Counted from the first letter of the stretch, positions 41,490-51,215 are shown. The stretch: 64,000 nt of DNA from Firm-04 sp045617625 (GCA_045617625.1 JAZLJA010000055.1:1-64000), one strand, 5' to 3'. Notes: a model not told the origin generated them from the letters alone. Translations and numbers: made by a program.

Positions 41490-42185
41490 TCACACACCAT
41501 ACTTGGTGGTTGCAACAGGCACGCCAACGCCCATCGTGGAAGCCACGGTGATGGAACGCAGATAAGTACCCTTTGCAGCAGCCGGCTTTGCCTTCACAAC
41601 AGCCTCAACGAGGGTGTTGAAGTTTTCTTCCAGCTTTTCAGCACCGAAGGAAACCTTGCCGATGGGGCAGTGAATAATGTTGGATTTGTCCAGACGATAC
41701 TCGATCTTACCGGCTTTTGCTTCGGCGACAGCCTTTGCAACGTCAGGAGAAACGGTACCTGCCTTGGGGTTCGGCATCAAGCCGCGCGGACCGAGAACCT
41801 TACCGAGACGACCGACAACGCCCATCATATCAGGCGAAGCGATGACGACATCGAAATCCATGAAGCCTTCCTTGGTGATCTTGTCAACGTAATCCATGCC
41901 GCCGACATACTCAGCACCTGCTGCCTTTGCAGCTTCGTACTTGTCCTCTTTGCAGAACACGAGCACACGGACGGACTTACCGGTACCGTTGGGCAGAACG
42001 ACAGCGCCGCGAACCTGCTGGTCAGCGTGACGGGAGTCGACACCCAGACGGATGTGGACCTCAACGGTCTCATCGAATTTTGCTTTTGCGAGAGTGCAAA
42101 CATTGCTCAGAGCTTCGTTTGCCTCGTAGAGCTTTGCTGCATCCAGTGCCTTTGCACTGTCTACATATTTCTTACCATGTTTCAT
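41490..42185 (-). CDS. rplA: 50S ribosomal protein L1
   Basis: The 231-residue product is full-length L1, which binds 23S rRNA at the mobile stalk and usually represses its own operon. Typical blocks are AVVLPNGTGKSVRVLVF, GGMDYVDKI, SPDMMGVVGRLGKVLGPRGLMPNPKAGT (shown here as GRLGKVLGPRGLMPNPK) and SITVASTMGVGVPV. It is the last gene of the unit. The 155-base gap after rplK contains a stem (CCGCCACTG/CAGTGG) before the rplA ribosome site, a possible L1 target. Confidence 0.97.
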   Translation of the reverse strand: MKHGKKYVDSAKALDAAKLYEANEALSNVCTLAKAKFDETVEVHIRLGVDSRHADQQVRGAVVLPNGTGKSVRVLVFCKEDKYEAAKAAGAEYVGGMDYVDKITKEGFMDFDVVIASPDMMGVVGRLGKVLGPRGLMPNPKAGTVSPDVAKAVAEAKAGKIEYRLDKSNIIHCPIGKVSFGAEKLEENFNTLVEAVVKAKPAAAKGTYLRSITVASTMGVGVPVATTKYGV

Positions 42186-42340
42186 ATCAGAATACTCCTT
42201 ATTATCATCTTACGTGGTACACCGACACGCTCCGTGTTTTGCGGGAATGTCGGGTTTGGCGGAATGGTTCCTCCCACTGGCAGACGCAGTGGCGGCATTC
42301 CGTGAACATTTCGTGAATGTGAAATGTGCAGAATGAACCC

Positions 42341-42766
42341 TTAGTCTGCGACGACAACGCCCATAGAACGAGCAGTACCTGCGATCATGCTCATTGCAGC
42401 TTCGAGAGAAGCGGCATTGAGGTCAGGCATTTTGGTTTCAGCGATCTTCTGAACCTGCTCTTTGGTGATGGTAGCGACTTTGGTCTTGTTGGGCACACCG
42501 GATGCCTTGTCGATACCTGCTGCCTTTTTGATGAGAACAGCTGCGGGCGGGGTCTTGGTAATAAAGGTAAAGGAACGGTCTGCGTAAACGGTGATGACAA
42601 CAGGAATGATCATGCCTGCATCACCCTTGGTGCGCTCGTTGAACTCCTTGCAGAAGCCCATGATGTTGACGCCGTGCTGACCGAGTGCAGGGCCGACAGG
42701 CGGTGCAGGAGTTGCTTTTCCTGCTGCAATCTGAAGCTTAATAAAGCCGACAACTTTCTGTGCCAT
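42341..42766 (-). CDS. rplK: 50S ribosomal protein L11
   Basis: The 141-residue product is full-length L11 of the GTPase-associated centre. It has KLQIAAGKATPAPPVGPALG, shown here in part as APPVGPALGQHGVNIM, KEFNERT and IAGTARSMGV at the end. GGAGG precedes the start. It follows nusG by 115 bases in the classic nusG-rplK-rplA order. Confidence 0.97.
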   Translation of the reverse strand: MAQKVVGFIKLQIAAGKATPAPPVGPALGQHGVNIMGFCKEFNERTKGDAGMIIPVVITVYADRSFTFITKTPPAAVLIKKAAGIDKASGVPNKTKVATITKEQVQKIAETKMPDLNAASLEAAMSMIAGTARSMGVVVAD

Positions 42767-42881
42767 GATAATTTACCTCCGAATAATGTGGTATGGCGGG
42801 ATGAATGCGAATCTGCGCGTTCATCTCTCCCACGACGGCAAAGATATGGTTTTCGCCGTCTGAAAAAGGGGTATCTGTGAT

Positions 42882-43424
42882 TCAGTCAAGTTTGATGACC
42901 TGACTGAGCGGCAGCTCTGTGGGTGTTTCCTGACCAAACATCGAAACGAGGACATTGCAAGTGCCTTCCTCGGGGCTGATGTTCTGGACAACGCCTGTAA
43001 AGCCGTCCATTGCGGTGCCTGCGATACGGACGGTATCGCCGACAGCGATGTTGACCTCGATGATCTGCCCCAGATCGACGCCAAGTGCGGCGACTTCCTT
43101 TTCGGTGAGGGGCGTGGGGTCAGTGGGGCTGGAGCCGACAAAGCAGGTCACGCCGCGGATGCTGCGGATGTGATATGCGATTTCGTCGGTGTAAAACATT
43201 TTCACGAGAACATATCCCGGGAAGGTTTTGCGGGTGACATCCTTTTCCTTGCCGTCGATGATCTCATGAACCTGTTCGACGGGGATCTTCACCTCAAGAA
43301 CCTGATCCTGAAGTTTCCGATACTCGACGACTTTCATGATGCTTTGCGCGACTTTGTTTTCGTAGCCGGAATAGGTATGCAGGACATACCACTGCGCCTG
43401 CGCGATACTGTTTTCATTTGCCAT
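42882..43424 (-). CDS. nusG: Transcription termination/antitermination factor NusG
   Basis: The 180-residue product has the NGN domain (QWYVLHTYSGYENKVAQS at the N-terminus, FPGYVLVKM) that binds RNA polymerase and a C-terminal KOW domain (VGDTVRIAGTAMDGFTGVVQ) that contacts S10 or Rho. It lies between secE and rplK as in most bacteria. Confidence 0.97.
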   Translation of the reverse strand: MANENSIAQAQWYVLHTYSGYENKVAQSIMKVVEYRKLQDQVLEVKIPVEQVHEIIDGKEKDVTRKTFPGYVLVKMFYTDEIAYHIRSIRGVTCFVGSSPTDPTPLTEKEVAALGVDLGQIIEVNIAVGDTVRIAGTAMDGFTGVVQNISPEEGTCNVLVSMFGQETPTELPLSQVIKLD

Positions 43425-43494
43425 CGCGAATTCTATCCTCTACTTTCTGCGCCAAGCGCGATTTGGGACTTGTTGTCTCACACATGATTGAGAA

Positions 43495-43758
43495 TCAGCC
43501 TTCCTTGGTTTTGAGCACCAGCTCAAGCAGTTTCAGGAAGCCTGTATCCAGCAGGAATGTAAAGACTGCGAACACAATCATGGTTGTAAACACGACAACA
43601 CTGTTGTTGAAAACGGTTTTCTTGGTGGGCCAGACGACCTTTTTCCATTCGGATCTGAGGTCTTTGAACCATCTGACAATCCCGTTTTGCTTTTTGGACG
43701 TTTTCTCTTTCTTGGCTGCCTTTTCTTCGGCAGGAGCGAGTTCTTTGTCCTTTGCCAT
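43495..43758 (-). CDS. secE: Preprotein translocase subunit SecE
   Basis: The 87-residue product has a charged N-terminus, the conserved amphipathic WFKDLRSEWKKVVWPTKK and one membrane helix (about 53-78). It is the single-helix SecE form that clamps SecY. Gene order rpmG-secE-nusG supports the call. Confidence 0.96.
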   Translation of the reverse strand: MAKDKELAPAEEKAAKKEKTSKKQNGIVRWFKDLRSEWKKVVWPTKKTVFNNSVVVFTTMIVFAVFTFLLDTGFLKLLELVLKTKEG

Positions 43759-43873
43759 GGTTTGTTCCTTTCCGCATATCAGAAAACGCGGTGTCCTCTG
43801 TTATGCTGCGGTATTGTGGAAGCCGCGTCCTGTGCCGAACGGGCCATCGCCACGATGTTGGATTGTGTTCAGA

Positions 43874-44023
43874 TTATTTTGTTTCCTTGTGCAGGGTATG
43901 CTTGTTGCAGAATCTGCAGTGCTTCATCATTTCGATTCTGTCGGGGTCGTTCTTCTTGTTCTTCTTAGAAACATAGTTTCTTCTCTTGCACTCTGTGCAG
44001 GCGAGTGTGATTTTAACACGCAT
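43874..44023 (-). CDS. rpmG: 50S ribosomal protein L33
   Basis: The 49-residue product begins MRVKITLACTECKRRNY and has two CxxC pairs (CTEC and CRFC), the zinc-binding L33 form. The start is set by GGAGGTG directly upstream and by the fixed family length; a longer frame upstream is not coding. First gene of the unit. Confidence 0.96.
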   Translation of the reverse strand: MRVKITLACTECKRRNYVSKKNKKNDPDRIEMMKHCRFCNKHTLHKETK

Positions 44024-44176
44024 TTTTCGGCACCTCCTGTGTAAATTTTTCCGCATGGGAGCGGAACGAAAGCTTGCCTCCCTCTTTGAAAAAAGCGGGG
44101 CGGATCCTGCGGCACAGCAGTGATCCCCGAACATCGAACGGGCACAACAAATGCGCCTCCGCAAAGAGGTAATCTA

Positions 44177-44205
44177 ATTCTAGCACAGAATCCTGCGTTT
44201 GTCAA
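44177..44205 (-). promoter_or_regulatory. Promoter of rpmG-secE-nusG-rplK-rplA
   Basis: On the minus strand TTGACA (44200-44205) and TAGAAT (44177-44182) are spaced by 17 bases. The leader to rpmG is about 145 bases. Confidence 0.8.
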
Positions 44206-44347
44206 GAAAAAATCCTGCGATTTGCAGAAAAACGGATTCTTTGGCAATTTCGGAAATTTCGGGGCATCCAAATGGTACTTTTCTGGTGAAATAAGGCAGA
44301 TTTCGACGCCTTGCACCCCTGCAAACTTCCGATGCCGTATTTTTCTC

Positions 44348-44376
44348 TTGCGTTTTTCTGATTTATATGGTATAAT
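44348..44376 (+). promoter_or_regulatory. Promoter of the MoxR-DUF58-transglutaminase unit
   Basis: TTGCGT at 44348-44353 and TATAAT at 44371-44376 are spaced by 17 bases. The 44024-44436 gap holds this promoter and the divergent rpmG promoter and nothing else I can support. Confidence 0.7.
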
Positions 44377-44448
44377 AAACCAAATAGACTGTATCATTTT
44401 GCAGCCTTTGCAAAAACAGAATTCGATCCCGAAAGGATGGACAAATAT

Positions 44449-45390
44449 ATGCAGAAAGAACTTCAGTCGCTTTCAGACAGCATTTGCAAGGTCATCGTCG
44501 GCAAGGACAACGTCATTCGGCGGGTGCTGGCAGGCTTGCTCTGCGGCGGTCACATTCTCATCGAAGATGTGCCGGGCGTGGGGAAAACGCAGCTTGCGGC
44601 ATCGCTTGCAAAGTCGGTGGGCGGATCGTTCAACCGTATTCAGCTCACCCCTGACGTCATGCCCTCGGATATTACGGGCTTTTCGATGGTCAATCAGCAG
44701 ACGTTTGAACTGGAATACCGCGCAGGTGCGGCGATGTGCAATTTCCTGCTCGCGGATGAGATCAACCGTGCCTCCCCGAAAGTGCAGTCGGCACTGCTGG
44801 AAGTCATGGAGGAGCATCAGATCTCGATCGACGGCGTGACGCGTGATGTGCCGAAGCCCTTCATGGTGCTGGCAACGCAGAACCCCGTTGAAACTTACGG
44901 CACCTATCATCTTCCCGAAGCGCAGATGGACCGTTTCTTCATGCGCATCAGCATGGGATATCCGACACATCAGGAGGAAATGCAGATCCTCTCGCGCACG
45001 GAACATCACAACCCGCTGAAAAATATCACCGAGGCGGCGGTCACCCCTGAGGAGATCCTGAAGCTGCAGGAGCAGGTCAAGGCAGTCTATGTCAGCGATG
45101 CGGTCAAGGATTACATCCTGAAGATCGTCAGCGCGACCCGCAGCACCGATGCGCTGACGCTTGGCGCAAGCCCCCGCGGTTCCATTGCACTATATAAGGC
45201 GGCAAAGGCGGAGGCGTTCCTCAATGAGCGCGACTACGTGCTGCCCGATGATGTCAAAACGATGACCGAATGCGTGCTTGCTCACCGTCTGATTCTTTCG
45301 GCAAAGGGCAAAACACAGTATGACGACGCGGCTGCACTTTTGCGCGAACTGCTTGCAAAAGTTCCCGTGCCGATGGAACGCGAGCAATGA
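44449..45390 (+). CDS. MoxR-family AAA ATPase
   Basis: The 313-residue product has Walker A EDVPGVGKT, Walker B LLADEINRASPKVQSALLE (shown in part: LLADEINRA), a sensor stretch VLATQNPVE and LPEAQMDRF. MoxR ATPases act as chaperones for neighbouring VWA or DUF58 proteins. The start at 44449 is chosen because AAGGATGG lies eight bases upstream; an ATG four codons earlier is inside that ribosome site. It overlaps the DUF58 gene by four bases (ATGA). Confidence 0.92.
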   Translation: MQKELQSLSDSICKVIVGKDNVIRRVLAGLLCGGHILIEDVPGVGKTQLAASLAKSVGGSFNRIQLTPDVMPSDITGFSMVNQQTFELEYRAGAAMCNFLLADEINRASPKVQSALLEVMEEHQISIDGVTRDVPKPFMVLATQNPVETYGTYHLPEAQMDRFFMRISMGYPTHQEEMQILSRTEHHNPLKNITEAAVTPEEILKLQEQVKAVYVSDAVKDYILKIVSATRSTDALTLGASPRGSIALYKAAKAEAFLNERDYVLPDDVKTMTECVLAHRLILSAKGKTQYDDAAALLRELLAKVPVPMEREQ

Positions 45391-46709
45391 CGCTCGGATA
45401 TTTGTGCGCCATCGGCGTGGCGGTGCTGTTCATGATGTATCTGGACGGCGAGATCGGTGTGATGATGCTTGCTTTTCTGCTGGTGATGCCGATTCTTTCC
45501 GTGGCGGTGACGCTGCTCGTGAAGCACTCGCTGACTGTTTCGATGGAATTGCCTGAAAACACGGCGAAAATGAAACCTGTCACGCTGAAGATCGTGCTGG
45601 AGAAGAAATCCGTGCTGCCGCTGCCGTTTCTGCGCATGGAACTCAATGCGGACGAACACTTCATGCCCCTTGATCCCCTTGCCGAGCCTGTCCCCGATGA
45701 ACCGACACGGGCAGGGGGCTTTTTCGGTTATCTGAAATATCTTTCGGACATGAAAAAATGGCGGCGGATGCTCCCGAAAAATTCTGCCCCCGACAAGCTG
45801 TTTTACCGCCTCAGCATGGGGACGGAAAAGAAGAAAGTGATTGAAGTGCCCGTTTGCGGTGAATTTTGCGGCAAGGGCACACTGACGCTTACCAAACGCG
45901 AGCTTTCTGATTTCATCCTGATGCTTCGCTTCAAGCTGAAAAAGGATATCACCGCCTCGCTGCTGATTTTGCCGAGCATCCCCGATGAGAAAACGGGCAG
46001 CGAGCTGTTTCGGGCGGTGTCCAACGAGTCTCTCACCTCCGATGATGAATCCGAATCGAACCCGACCGGTTCGGCGGCGACCACGGCAGGCTACGAGCAC
46101 CGTGACTACGTGGCGGGAGATTCGCTCAAACGCATCAACTGGAAATTGTCCTCCAAGCGCAGAAAACTGATGGTGCGCATGGATGAACCCATCGCGCTGA
46201 CCAAGCTCATGGCAGTGCTGGATTTTGAACGTGCGGCAGGCAACTGTTCGCCGCGTGACACGGTGCGCTATGAGCAGCTTGTCATTGAGGATTGTCTTGG
46301 CAAGCTGAAACTGTTCACCGCGCAGGGATTTCCCTGCACCTTATGGTATCAGGATGAGGCCGAACGCTGGACCGGCGTACAGCTGGATTCGCCTGAACAG
46401 GTGGACAGCGAAGCAGTCACGCTTTTGCGCGGCGGCTTCCATACAAGGGTGCGGTTTCATGCGGCGGGTGAGGCTCCCAAAGATGATTTCGGCACAGAAC
46501 CGATCCCGAATGTGCTGACGCAGGATACAGGCTCGATCGTGCTGTATTATGCCTCGCACATGACCAAAAGCAAGGCAGCACGCCTCGATGCATTGCCGCT
46601 TGCCTCACTTTATCTGATGATGCCCGATTATGCAGACTGCTTCACACCCCCGCCGCTCTGCTGCCCTGAAAAGGGACAGCACTATACGCTGGAAATGACG
46701 CAGAACTGA
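45387..46709 (+). CDS. DUF58 domain protein
   Basis: The 440-residue product has two N-terminal membrane helices (about 2-20 and 24-45), a beta-rich external part and the DUF58 core YVAGDSLKRINWKLSSKRRKLMVR (shown in part: DSLKRINWKLSSKR) near 250, followed by a VWA-like fold. DUF58 proteins accompany MoxR and transglutaminase-like proteins. Their job is not well established; a role in envelope protein assembly is usually assumed. Confidence 0.9.
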   Translation: MTLGYLCAIGVAVLFMMYLDGEIGVMMLAFLLVMPILSVAVTLLVKHSLTVSMELPENTAKMKPVTLKIVLEKKSVLPLPFLRMELNADEHFMPLDPLAEPVPDEPTRAGGFFGYLKYLSDMKKWRRMLPKNSAPDKLFYRLSMGTEKKKVIEVPVCGEFCGKGTLTLTKRELSDFILMLRFKLKKDITASLLILPSIPDEKTGSELFRAVSNESLTSDDESESNPTGSAATTAGYEHRDYVAGDSLKRINWKLSSKRRKLMVRMDEPIALTKLMAVLDFERAAGNCSPRDTVRYEQLVIEDCLGKLKLFTAQGFPCTLWYQDEAERWTGVQLDSPEQVDSEAVTLLRGGFHTRVRFHAAGEAPKDDFGTEPIPNVLTQDTGSIVLYYASHMTKSKAARLDALPLASLYLMMPDYADCFTPPPLCCPEKGQHYTLEMTQN

Positions 46710-46737
46710 TATTTTGCGAAAGGAGGTGTCCGCCGAT

Positions 46738-49311
46738 ATGACGGTATCCCTCGAAAAATGGAAGCAAAACAAGATCGTCCGATGGTTTTTGCAGGCGGAA
46801 CGCCTGCCGCTGTTCTTCGCGGTGACGGTGGTGGCTGCCATCATGTATCACTATCAGCCCGCCTGGACACCTTTCTGGACACTGCTTGCACTGGGCAGCG
46901 AGATCATGCTGTTTCGGCTGTTTGCCTATGTGGACAAGCATCACATCAAGGGCGGCGTGCTGTTTTGTGCAGCAGGGCTTGTGACGCTTGCACTGGCTTT
47001 GACACTGATCTGGATCGGTGAAAACCCTGAATACACCAACAATGTTTTTGTGCCGAAGACGGTCGGCACGGCGAATGATCTGGATTTTTATGTCTGGTTT
47101 CTCACACCGCAGTCCGTTGTCAACACGGTATATCTTCCCTATACAACGGCGATTTTCCTGCTGTTTGGATTCTTTGTGGGCTTCACCACGTATTATTTCA
47201 CCTTTGTGCAGTATCGTGTGCTGATGTCCTTTGCGATCCTCTGTTTCCCCTTTGCAATCTACGCGAAGGAAGATGAAACAATGCCGGTGCTGTGTATCAT
47301 CCTGTTGTTTGCGTGCTATTTCGCCGTGATGATCTTCTGCCGCCAGATGCACATGAACGATCCCGAGGTGGTACATTCCTATGAACCGAAGTTCCAGACC
47401 TGTACCAACCGAACTGCGGATACGAAATCGCTGATGGTCAAGCCGCGCAGTGAAATTGCGGACAGTATGGGCTGGCGCACAGGTGCGATTTTCTTATCGG
47501 GTGCCTGCATTGCCGTGCTGGTGCTGCCCAAACCCGAATTCCATGAAAACCGCAGTTATGTGGAAAACATGATCAACATGGCGGCATTCACCGATTTTCT
47601 GCTCAATGCCATCAGCGGCTTTGAGGAGGAATCGGACGGCGGCAGTGTGATGACCACGAACAACGCACAAACCCTGTTTTATGCCGATGCGGATGTTCCT
47701 GCCAATCTGCGCCGCGCCACGCTTTCCGATTATCACTACGATACGGATTCGTGGACAGCGGGCGACTATGACCGTAAAAACGATGACGGGGACGGCCTTT
47801 TTCAGGCGTTCGCCAGCGATTTTCAGACCGCGCTGCTGGATTTTTCGGATGAGCAGACTGTCAGACGGCTTGTCACGGAACACGGCTCCGTTGTGCAGAG
47901 CGCAGATACCATCGCAGAACTGCTGCAGGTGTTGCAGGAGCCCGCTTTTGCAACCACGGGCGGTGCGCTGACAACCTATGACCTCTATCTGCTGCTGAAA
48001 GAAGCCTGCACCACTGATCCTGCGTTTGCCGAGAGATGGGGGCTGCAATCGCTGCCGCAGACAGAACTTGACCCGCGTGATTATATCGAATCCGTGACGC
48101 TCCATGCGCTGACGTTCAACAAAAATACGTTTCTCGCCCCCAACCAGACGTTCTGGGGATTTCAAAACCGAGGAACCGGTGAGGAAGTGAAGCTGCGAAT
48201 GAATCCGTCGGGAATCCTCTACTGCAATTCGGATGCCCGCGTGTTCAAGGAGAGCTTTTCGGTGCTGTATCTGAACGATGCGATCACGACGGAGCAGCCC
48301 ATACAGGATATGATGCGGAATCAGGATCTCGAACAGTGGTCAAAGCTGCTGCGCGAACTTTATATGGTGTATGAGGAATCGGATCTGTCCTATGAGAGTC
48401 TCTTTACGCTGACAGAAGCATCGGTCGCATATGAACAGGCGGCGTGGTACGGGTTCGGCACGGTCGATATCGGAGAAGATGACGGAACAGGGGAACGTCC
48501 TGCGCGTGTCACTGCACTTGCGGAGCAGCTTACCGCAGGGCTTACTTCTGACTACGAGAAAGCAACTGCGATTTGCAGCTATCTGGCAAACGGCGACTAT
48601 GTCTATGACCTCGACTATCTGAAATCCTCTGATGCAAATGTGGAGACTTTCCTGTTTGAATCCAAGCGGGGCGTGTGCTATCAGTTTGCATCCGCCATGA
48701 CCGAACTTTGCCGTGCGGCGGGCATTCCTGCACGTTATGTCGAAGGATATTCCATGTCGGAAGTGCCCAAAAACGGACAGTACGATTATGTGATCCGTTC
48801 GAGCCACGCACACGGTTTCACGGAGGCATTCATCGCGGGCTACGGTTGGATGTCGTTTGACGCGACTGCACCCGATCTGAATGCGAGTTCGAGAAAAACC
48901 GATGGCAGCGTCATCGGCACACTGCAAATCGCAGGCGTGATTTTACTGCTGACAGCATTGCTGCTCATTCTGCTGCTGTATTTCATCATCCCTGCCCTAC
49001 AGGAGACATTGTTCCGTCGGTATTTTCGGACGCATTGTGACGGAACGGCAGTGGAAAAGGCGTTTGCGCGTCTGCGCAAGACATGGGACGCTGACCCTGC
49101 ACTGACTGCCCGTGCGCTGTGCGCGGAGATGTCGGAAAAACTGCATTGCGGAACAGAACCGCTGCTTTCTGCACTGGAACAGACCGTGTATGGCGGCGGA
49201 TGCTCGCAGGAGGCTGCCGATGCCGCATATCAGTGCTACTGTGCGCTTTGCACGGCATGGAAAAATCGAAACAAGAAACCCAAAGCTGTGCTGACAGAGG
49301 CGGCTGCCTGA
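46738..49311 (+). CDS. Membrane transglutaminase-like protein (TgpA type)
   Basis: The 857-residue product has about six N-terminal membrane helices (to about 270), a long external region with a transglutaminase/protease-like domain and a last membrane helix (about 725-750) with a cytoplasmic DUF4129-like tail. The catalytic triad is C647 (RGVCYQFASAM), H692 (HGFTEAF) and D708 (FDATAPD). AAAGGAGG decides the ATG at 46738; a TTG upstream would sit in the ribosome site. It closes the MoxR-DUF58-TgpA set. The substrate is unknown. Confidence 0.9.
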   Translation: MTVSLEKWKQNKIVRWFLQAERLPLFFAVTVVAAIMYHYQPAWTPFWTLLALGSEIMLFRLFAYVDKHHIKGGVLFCAAGLVTLALALTLIWIGENPEYTNNVFVPKTVGTANDLDFYVWFLTPQSVVNTVYLPYTTAIFLLFGFFVGFTTYYFTFVQYRVLMSFAILCFPFAIYAKEDETMPVLCIILLFACYFAVMIFCRQMHMNDPEVVHSYEPKFQTCTNRTADTKSLMVKPRSEIADSMGWRTGAIFLSGACIAVLVLPKPEFHENRSYVENMINMAAFTDFLLNAISGFEEESDGGSVMTTNNAQTLFYADADVPANLRRATLSDYHYDTDSWTAGDYDRKNDDGDGLFQAFASDFQTALLDFSDEQTVRRLVTEHGSVVQSADTIAELLQVLQEPAFATTGGALTTYDLYLLLKEACTTDPAFAERWGLQSLPQTELDPRDYIESVTLHALTFNKNTFLAPNQTFWGFQNRGTGEEVKLRMNPSGILYCNSDARVFKESFSVLYLNDAITTEQPIQDMMRNQDLEQWSKLLRELYMVYEESDLSYESLFTLTEASVAYEQAAWYGFGTVDIGEDDGTGERPARVTALAEQLTAGLTSDYEKATAICSYLANGDYVYDLDYLKSSDANVETFLFESKRGVCYQFASAMTELCRAAGIPARYVEGYSMSEVPKNGQYDYVIRSSHAHGFTEAFIAGYGWMSFDATAPDLNASSRKTDGSVIGTLQIAGVILLLTALLLILLLYFIIPALQETLFRRYFRTHCDGTAVEKAFARLRKTWDADPALTARALCAEMSEKLHCGTEPLLSALEQTVYGGGCSQEAADAAYQCYCALCTAWKNRNKKPKAVLTEAAA

Positions 49312-49353
49312 ATGACGCATCTGCGCTTTGCAGCACAAAAATAAGTATCATCA

Positions 49354-49393
49354 GAAGCGGGCGTTTATCCGATACGGATGCGCCCGCTTTTTT
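49354..49393 (+). terminator. Terminator after the transglutaminase gene
   Basis: A 9-bp stem (AAGCGGGCG with its complement) carrying an inner ATCCG/CGGAT stem is followed by six T. Confidence 0.9.
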
Positions 49394-49441
49394 CTTCATG
49401 AAATCTTATGCAAATATTCATATGATTTTCATTCCAACTGC

Positions 49442-49470
49442 TTGACAATACAGTGAAAAAACAGTATAAT
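49442..49470 (+). promoter_or_regulatory. Promoter of the first zinc-ribbon/TM2 gene
   Basis: Consensus TTGACA at 49442-49447 and TATAAT at 49465-49470 are spaced by 17 bases. Confidence 0.85.
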
Positions 49471-49516
49471 AGAATCGGATTCCTATACACCCAAACATAC
49501 AGAAGGAGCGAAAACG

Positions 49517-50095
49517 ATGTTTTGCAGGAATTGCGGAGAAATCATGACTGATACCGAAGTGGTCTGCCATCAGTGCGGCTTTGCACTTGATACAGGTTTA
49601 AACTACTGCGAACAGTGCGGTTCACCGACACCCGCATATGATGTTGTATGCGAGGTCTGCGGGAAATCAATCAATCGCGCCGAAACAAATATGGACGGTG
49701 CAGCGGCGCAGTATGCCGAAATGCCGCAGCCGTCCTTTCAGACGCAGTCTGCACCTCAATATCAGGATATGCCGCAGAGCGTTTATCCCATTCCGCCTGA
49801 ACAACAGCAGCCGATGCAGTCGGTTTATCCGATACCCTCACAGGGATCCTTCAACGGCAAGGTGATGGGCATTTCACAGGCGAAATCCAAGAAAACGGCG
49901 ACTGTGTTGGGCTTTTTGTTTGGATGGTGCGGCGTGCATGATTTTTACCTCGGCAATACCGTTGCAGGTTTCGTGCATCTGGGAATGTCGATTTGCGGCA
50001 TGGGTGGAATTTCATGGGTCTGGGCGATCGTGCAGACGATTGCGACGATGAACGATCCCAATGCCACGGACGCAAACAACAATCCGCTGGAATAA
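49517..50095 (+). CDS. Zinc-ribbon and TM2 domain protein 1
   Basis: The 192-residue product begins with three CxxC-type zinc-ribbon pieces (CRNCGE, CHQCGF, CEQCGS and CEVCGK within residues 3-52), has a Gln/Pro-rich spacer and ends in a TM2 domain (about 120-180) with the hallmark FLFGWCGVHDFYLGNTVAGF and a second helix. TM2 proteins are small two-helix membrane proteins of mostly unknown function. GAAGGAG precedes the start. A paralogue follows directly. Confidence 0.85.
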   Translation: MFCRNCGEIMTDTEVVCHQCGFALDTGLNYCEQCGSPTPAYDVVCEVCGKSINRAETNMDGAAAQYAEMPQPSFQTQSAPQYQDMPQSVYPIPPEQQQPMQSVYPIPSQGSFNGKVMGISQAKSKKTATVLGFLFGWCGVHDFYLGNTVAGFVHLGMSICGMGGISWVWAIVQTIATMNDPNATDANNNPLE

Positions 50096-50124
50096 TCAAA
50101 CGCAGCAGATATTCTGATATCACC

Positions 50125-50154
50125 TTGCTTTGATGATATATTATGACGTATCAT
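50125..50154 (+). promoter_or_regulatory. Possible promoter of the second zinc-ribbon/TM2 gene
   Basis: TTGCTT at 50125-50130 and TATCAT at 50149-50154 are spaced by 18 bases. The match is only fair. Confidence 0.45.
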
Positions 50155-50185
50155 CAGAGAAAACCATATACGGGAGGACAAGAAA

Positions 50186-50941
50186 ATGAGATTTTGCAAA
50201 AACTGCGCGGAAGTGCTGACTGATACGGATGTGGTTTGCCCCACCTGCGGCTATGCCAAAGGAACAGGCGACCAGTATTGCGAATTCTGCGGTTCTCTGG
50301 TCACGGCGGGTGCCATTGTGTGCGAGATCTGCGGCAAACCGATCCCGCAGAAGAATTTCGCACAGCAGCAGGCGCAGGCACAGCCGAAACCGCAGGGCTA
50401 TACACAGCCGGACAATAAAAACCCGTATTCGGGACATATGTATGCAAACCAGCCGATCTATGCACAGCCTGACCGTACAATGCAGAACGGCGCAGCACAG
50501 CAGGCAATGCCGCAGGGATATCCCCAGCAGGGATTTGTGCCCACGCCGAACAGTGTGCCGCAGCAGGGGTTTGTTCCCACGCCGACGGCAGGTTATCAGC
50601 AGGGCTATGCACAGCAGCCTTACGGACAGCCGGCACCATATCGCGGTATGCCCGGTCAGCCTGCGGGGTACAGCACAGGCGGACAGCCGCAGCCTTATTA
50701 TGTTGCAACATCGTCGAAATCGCGTGTTGTGGCGGGAGTGCTCGGCATTCTTCTCGGCATTTTCGGCGCGCATAATTTCTATCTTGGCAACACGGGCAAG
50801 GCAACCGCGCAGCTTCTTCTCACGGTTCTGACCTGCTTTCTTTGCACACCGATCACAGCAGTCTGGTCGTTTGTGGAGTCGATCATGATTTTGACAGGTT
50901 CCATCAAAACCGATGCCAATGGTTTGATCCTCAAAGACTGA
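50186..50941 (+). CDS. Zinc-ribbon and TM2 domain protein 2
   Basis: The 251-residue product repeats the plan of its neighbour: CKNCAE, CPTCGY, CEFCGS and CEICGK zinc-ribbon pieces (3-52), then a much longer Gln/Pro/Gly/Tyr-rich spacer (about 60-175) with repeats such as PQQGFVPTP, and a TM2 domain (about 180-245, LLGIFGAHNFYLGNTGKAT). The spacer is low-complexity and likely disordered. GGAGG lies eight bases upstream of the start. The two genes come from a tandem duplication. The 274 bases after it up to 51215 hold no gene that I can support. Confidence 0.85.
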   Translation: MRFCKNCAEVLTDTDVVCPTCGYAKGTGDQYCEFCGSLVTAGAIVCEICGKPIPQKNFAQQQAQAQPKPQGYTQPDNKNPYSGHMYANQPIYAQPDRTMQNGAAQQAMPQGYPQQGFVPTPNSVPQQGFVPTPTAGYQQGYAQQPYGQPAPYRGMPGQPAGYSTGGQPQPYYVATSSKSRVVAGVLGILLGIFGAHNFYLGNTGKATAQLLLTVLTCFLCTPITAVWSFVESIMILTGSIKTDANGLILKD

Positions 50942-51215
50942 GAACAGTCGAAAAAAGACAGTTGCCCGCACCGCTCGTTTGGCACATATCTGCCCGCATT
51001 TCACCGTTTTCCGCGTGGCAGGCTTGTCATTCAGATTATTTTAAGCAGGGGGCTTTATCATATTATCATCGGCTTTTTGCCGGACAGGAAGAAAAAACAC
51101 AGTTCCTGTATTTTGACAGGGGGTTCACACAAAATATCGCGGTGAATACCGTAACAGAGAGAAAGAAAAATTCAGCGTGAAGGAGGGGACGCATTCCATA
51201 GGGAATGCACACAGT

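Noticed and set aside
43759..43873. Possible tRNA-Trp between rpmG and secE
   Set aside because: This position often holds a tRNA in Firmicutes, but no cloverleaf can be folded on either strand.
50097..50125. A further copy of the dispersed repeat (CGCAGCAGATATTCTGATAT)
   Set aside because: Only the flank next to the core resembles copies 3 and 4; the TGCGATGCATT core is absent.
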